Part shown: piece after piece, positions 61,478 through 64,000 of the stretch
Position numbering within the stretch: the stretch's first letter is position 1
How the letters are laid out: each line of letters starts with the position of its first letter
NCBI RefSeq assembly: GCF_023195885.1
Contig: NZ_JALPKO010000005.1
Span: 155,220 to 219,219, forward strand
Length of the DNA stretch: 64,000 nt
Origin: Methylonatrum kenyense
GTDB taxonomy: Bacteria > Pseudomonadota > Gammaproteobacteria > Nitrococcales > Aquisalimonadaceae
Reading direction: 5' to 3'
Position numbers and translations under genes: made by a program
The notes under the pieces: model-generated
Told to the model about the DNA's origin: nothing
The model's database searches: none
What the model saw: the letters and a program-made list of their open reading frames with translations, nothing else

Positions 61478-61864
61478 ATGCTTGTGAAAGATGTCATGGA
61501 GAAGAACGTGGTCACGATCTCGCCGCTGGCCACGCTGCGCGAGGCCATGCAGCGGATGCGCGACAATGGCATGAAATCCCTGGTGGTGGACAAACAGGGC
61601 CCGCATGACGCCTACGGCCTGATCACCTACACCACGGTCTTGCGTACCATTGTCGCCGAGGACGGCGATATTGATCTGATCAATGTCTACGACGTCGCGG
61701 CTAAGCCCGTCATCACCGTGCCCTCGGAAATGGATGTTCGCCACGTGGCCCGCCTGATGGTGGACCAGGACTTCCGTCGCCTGATCGTCCTGGACGGCAA
61801 CGAACTGCAGGGCATTATCAGCATGGACGACATCGTCACGCCGATTCTGGAGATGGTGGAGTAA
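61478..61864 (+). CDS. Two-CBS-domain protein
   Basis: A 128-residue protein consisting of one CBS pair: MLVKDVMEKNVVTISPLATL with residues 1-60 as the first repeat, and VAAKPVITVPSEMDVRHVAR to ISMDDIVTPILEMVE as the second. CBS pairs commonly bind adenine nucleotides and act as regulators. It follows the PII-like gene by 11 bases with GGGAG upstream and ends the operon at a hairpin. Confidence 0.88.
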   Translation: MLVKDVMEKNVVTISPLATLREAMQRMRDNGMKSLVVDKQGPHDAYGLITYTTVLRTIVAEDGDIDLINVYDVAAKPVITVPSEMDVRHVARLMVDQDFRRLIVLDGNELQGIISMDDIVTPILEMVE

Positions 61865-61887
61865 CGCGGCCTTCGGCCGCGTTGTTT
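61864..61887 (+). terminator. Probable terminator after the DUF1538 operon
   Basis: A GC-rich stem ACGCGGCC/GGCCGCGT with loop TTC directly after the CBS-protein stop, followed by TGTTT. The T tract is short. Confidence 0.6.
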
Positions 61888-61933
61888 AACGGTTTAAAGT
61901 GTTACGTTTTACGTAAAACATCAAACGTTAAAC
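61884..61933. repeat. Nested AT-rich palindromes
   Basis: A perfect 14-base palindrome GTTTTACGTAAAAC (61906-61919) lies between GTTTAACG (61884-61891) and CGTTAAAC (61926-61933). It is non-coding, in the spacer before arsR. Confidence 0.7.
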
Positions 61934-62002
61934 CTAAAACCGTCCCCGAAAGCCATCTCCCATTGACGCCCCACCAGCCTCAGCAGTAACCTGCCACTCA
62001 AT

Positions 62003-62022
62003 ATATACGGACATCCATATAT
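62003..62022 (+). promoter_or_regulatory. Probable ArsR operator
   Basis: ATATACGGA (62003-62011) and TCCATATAT (62014-62022) form 9-base arms with one mismatch around a 2-base centre, ending 2 bases before the arsR ATG. A TTGACG at 61963-61968 may be the -35 of the promoter. Autorepression by ArsR is the usual mode. Confidence 0.6.
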
Positions 62023-62024
62023 CC

Positions 62025-62357
62025 ATGAAACCAGAGATTCTTTTCCGCGCCCTGTCCGACGCCACGCGACTGCGTTGTCTGCTGCTGATGCTGAGCGAGG
62101 AATCGCTGTGCGTTTGCGAGTTCGTCCACGCGCTGGATCTGTCGCAGCCCCGGGTGTCCCGGCATTTGGGGCATCTGCGGGATCTCGGGATCGTGCAGGA
62201 TGAGCGGCGGGGGCAGTGGGTCCATTACCGCCTGCACCCGGATCTACCGGGCTGGGCGCATGAGGTGCTGCAGGCGGTATTCCAGGCCAGGGACGTGGCG
62301 GACCTGCGGCAGCGGCTTGCCGCGATGCCGAATCGTCCGTCCGTCAGCTGCGACTGA
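62025..62357 (+). CDS. arsR: Arsenic-responsive repressor ArsR
   Basis: Winged-helix repressor that leaves DNA when it binds arsenite. The 110-residue product has the ArsR/SmtB fold with the metalloid site SLCVCEFVHAL (Cys29 and Cys31) and the recognition helix QPRVSRHLGHLRDLG. It heads arsR-arsC-acr3. No ribosome-binding site is evident because an inverted repeat occupies the space just before the ATG. Confidence 0.93.
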   Translation: MKPEILFRALSDATRLRCLLLMLSEESLCVCEFVHALDLSQPRVSRHLGHLRDLGIVQDERRGQWVHYRLHPDLPGWAHEVLQAVFQARDVADLRQRLAAMPNRPSVSCD

Positions 62358-62371
62358 TTTCCGGAGCTTCC

Positions 62372-62803
62372 ATGACACAACGCGTGCTGTTTCTGTGCAC
62401 CGGTAATTCCTGCCGCTCCCAGATGGCGGAAGGTTACCTGCGTGCCTTCGGACAGGGCCGCGTGAAGGCCCTGTCCGCGGGGATCGAAGCCCATGGCAAG
62501 AACCCGCGCGCGATCGCGGTCATGGCGGAGGATGGGGTCGACATCTCGGATCAGGAATCCAATCGGCTAAGTGATGCGATGCTCGACGGCGTCGATCTGG
62601 TGGTCACGGTCTGCGGCCATGCCGACGAGCATTGTCCGGTTTTGCCGCCATCGATTCGGCGCCTGCACTGGCCTTTAAATGACCCGGCGAAGGCCGAGGG
62701 CAGCGAAGAGCAGATCCTGGCCCAGTTCCGGGCAGTTCGTGATGAGGTCCGTGATCGCGTCCGGCACCTGTTGGGCGAGGAACTCGGCGGCATGCAGTCA
62801 TGA
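62372..62803 (+). CDS. arsC: Arsenate reductase, thioredoxin-coupled
   Basis: Low-molecular-weight-phosphatase-type ArsC that reduces arsenate to arsenite using thioredoxin. The 143-residue product has the P-loop CTGNSCRS (Cys9 to Arg15) and the two further redox cysteines Cys81 and Cys88, spaced as in the Staphylococcus enzyme (Cys10, Cys82, Cys89). It is unrelated to the glutaredoxin-linked ArsC of E. coli. It overlaps acr3 by 4 bases. Confidence 0.94.
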   Translation: MTQRVLFLCTGNSCRSQMAEGYLRAFGQGRVKALSAGIEAHGKNPRAIAVMAEDGVDISDQESNRLSDAMLDGVDLVVTVCGHADEHCPVLPPSIRRLHWPLNDPAKAEGSEEQILAQFRAVRDEVRDRVRHLLGEELGGMQS

Positions 62804-63918
62804 GTCGTAATGCCGCAGTCAGCAACCCGTCCGCCGATCCGGATATCCGGGAGGGAATGGGGCTTTTTGAGCGCTATTTGTCGGTTTGGGTGGCGCTTGC
62901 GATCGTCCTCGGCCTGATCGTCGGTCAGTTACTGCCGGTGGTGCCCGAGACCCTGGCCCGCTTCGAATACGCCCAGGTATCGATTCCGGTGGCGGTCCTG
63001 ATCTGGGCCATGATCTTCCCGATGATGGTGCAGATCGACTTCAGCGCCATCCTGGGCGTGCGTCGGCAGCCGAAGGGGCTGGTGATCACCACCACGGTCA
63101 ACTGGCTGATCAAGCCATTCACCATGTTCGCCATCGCCTGGTTCTTCCTGCTGGTGCTATTCGCGCCGCTGATTCCGGAGGGGCTGGCCCGTGAATACCT
63201 GGCCGGCGCGATCCTGCTGGGCGCCGCACCCTGTACGGCGATGGTCTTCGTCTGGAGTTACCTGACGCGTGGCGATGCGGCCTACACCCTGGTGCAGGTC
63301 TCGCTGAACGACGTCATCATGCTGTTCGCCTTCGCGCCCATCGTGATGCTGCTGCTGGGGCTGTCGGACATCATCGTGCCCTGGGATACCGTGGCGCTAT
63401 CGGTGTTCCTCTATATCGTGATTCCACTCGCGGCCGGCTATGGCACACGGGTGTACCTGATGCGTCGGCGCGGCATCGAATGGTTCGACAAGGTCTTCAT
63501 GAAGCGGCTCGCGCCGGTGACCCCAATCGGCCTGGTCTTGACGCTGGTTCTGCTGTTTGCCTTCCAGGGCGAGGTCATCCTGAACAATCCGCTGCATATC
63601 GTGCTGATCGCGATTCCGCTGATCATCCAGACCGTACTGATCTTTTTCATCGCCTACGGCTGGGCAAAGGCCTGGCGGGTGCCGCACAACGTGGCGGCAC
63701 CGGGTGCGATGATCGGTGCCAGCAATTTCTTCGAGCTGGCGGTGGCCGCGGCCATCGTCCTGTTTGGGCTGCAATCCGGTGCCGCGCTGGCAACCGTGGT
63801 CGGCGTGCTGGTGGAGGTGCCCCTGATGCTGGCGCTGGTGCGTTACGCCAACCGCACACGCCATCAGTTCCCCGACGTGGCAGCGCAGCCGGCGGCAATC
63901 ACACCTGGGACTGGTTAA
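62800..63918 (+). CDS. acr3: Arsenite efflux permease Acr3
   Basis: Ten-helix transporter that expels arsenite. The 372-residue protein shows LGAAPCTAMVFVWSYL with the conserved helix-4 cysteine (Cys145), NDVIMLFAFAPIVM and GASNFFELAVA, all hallmarks of Acr3. It works with ArsC, which supplies arsenite. Its TAA stop is the first triplet of a repeat element that runs off the window. Confidence 0.95.
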   Translation: MSRNAAVSNPSADPDIREGMGLFERYLSVWVALAIVLGLIVGQLLPVVPETLARFEYAQVSIPVAVLIWAMIFPMMVQIDFSAILGVRRQPKGLVITTTVNWLIKPFTMFAIAWFFLLVLFAPLIPEGLAREYLAGAILLGAAPCTAMVFVWSYLTRGDAAYTLVQVSLNDVIMLFAFAPIVMLLLGLSDIIVPWDTVALSVFLYIVIPLAAGYGTRVYLMRRRGIEWFDKVFMKRLAPVTPIGLVLTLVLLFAFQGEVILNNPLHIVLIAIPLIIQTVLIFFIAYGWAKAWRVPHNVAAPGAMIGASNFFELAVAAAIVLFGLQSGAALATVVGVLVEVPLMLALVRYANRTRHQFPDVAAQPAAITPGTG

Positions 63919-64000
63919 GGAAACACTGATTTGTTCGCATGCCTGCGTTGGAGTCCGCATTCTTTCCAAGGCAAGGCGCGCCGCGCAGCGCCGCAGGATT
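63916..64000 (+). repeat. Longer GGGAAACACTGAT-family element (left part)
   Basis: Begins TAAGGAAACACTGATTTGTT at the acr3 stop and continues with CCTGCGTTGGAGTCCGC and GCAAGGCGCGCCGCGCAGCG to the window edge. The arm matches 41338-41358; the second arm would lie beyond the window. Confidence 0.75.

Overview
The window is a GC-rich, almost fully coding stretch of a gammaproteobacterial chromosome. Several gene orders point this way: the mraZ-to-ftsZ division and cell-wall cluster followed by lpxC, dciA and secA; the lpoA-yraN-diaA-dolP block divergent from rsmI; rpsT-murJ-ribF-ileS-lspA; and the bc1 complex next to sspA-sspB. A free-living, respiring Chromatiales or Ectothiorhodospiraceae-like bacterium fits, but the sequence shown does not fix the genus.

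Layout. 1-3.6 kb: end of petA, then petB and petC (cytochrome bc1), then sspA and sspB. 3.6-8.1 kb: dolP, diaA, yraN and lpoA on the minus strand, divergent from rsmI. 8.1-8.5 kb: rnpB (RNase P RNA), then a 0.5-kb spacer with a long hairpin. 9.0-27.7 kb: mraZ, rsmH, ftsL, ftsI, murE, murF, mraY, murD, ftsW, murG, murC, murB, ddl, ftsQ, ftsA, ftsZ and lpxC, mostly coupled by 1-4 base overlaps, behind one clear sigma70 promoter with phased MraZ-type boxes. 27.7-33.3 kb: dciA (minus), secA, argJ and a Nudix-ThiE fusion. 33.6-40.5 kb (minus): yacG, zapD, coaE, pilD, pilC, pilB, tRNA-Pro(CGG) and ispB. 40.6-43.6 kb: rplU, rpmA, obgE and proB. 43.8-50.5 kb: rpsT (minus, UUG start), then murJ, ribF, ileS and lspA. 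50.5-54.0 kb: a less conserved insert (DUF445 protein, a repeat-rich spacer, a lipoprotein hydrolase, a DUF1499 protein) before ispH. 55.0-59.6 kb: a four-gene operon of a small zinc-ribbon protein, an ABC ATPase, a large FtsX-like permease and an AttH-type lipoprotein. 59.6-61.9 kb: a duplicated DUF1538 membrane protein with a PII-like protein and a two-CBS-domain protein. 62.0-63.9 kb: arsR, arsC and acr3 (arsenic resistance).

How the genes work together. The central half makes peptidoglycan precursors (MurC-F, MraY, MurG, Ddl), flips lipid II (MurJ), polymerises septal wall (FtsW/FtsI) and runs the Z-ring (FtsZ, FtsA, ZapD), with IspB, LpxC, LspA, SecA, LpoA and DolP supplying other envelope functions. 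The best candidate for an undescribed system is the DUF1538-PII-like-CBS operon, which looks like a membrane transporter paired with two soluble ligand sensors. The second is the zinc-ribbon/ABC/AttH operon.

The spacers hold several dispersed palindromic repeat families. One family begins TAGGGAAACAC or TAAGGAAACAC, and its first three bases form the stop codon of four different genes here (dolP, yacG, murJ, acr3). One copy, after murJ, encloses a fragment resembling the last 20 codons of the hydrolase at 52.1 kb. There is no CRISPR array, complete insertion sequence or prophage in view.
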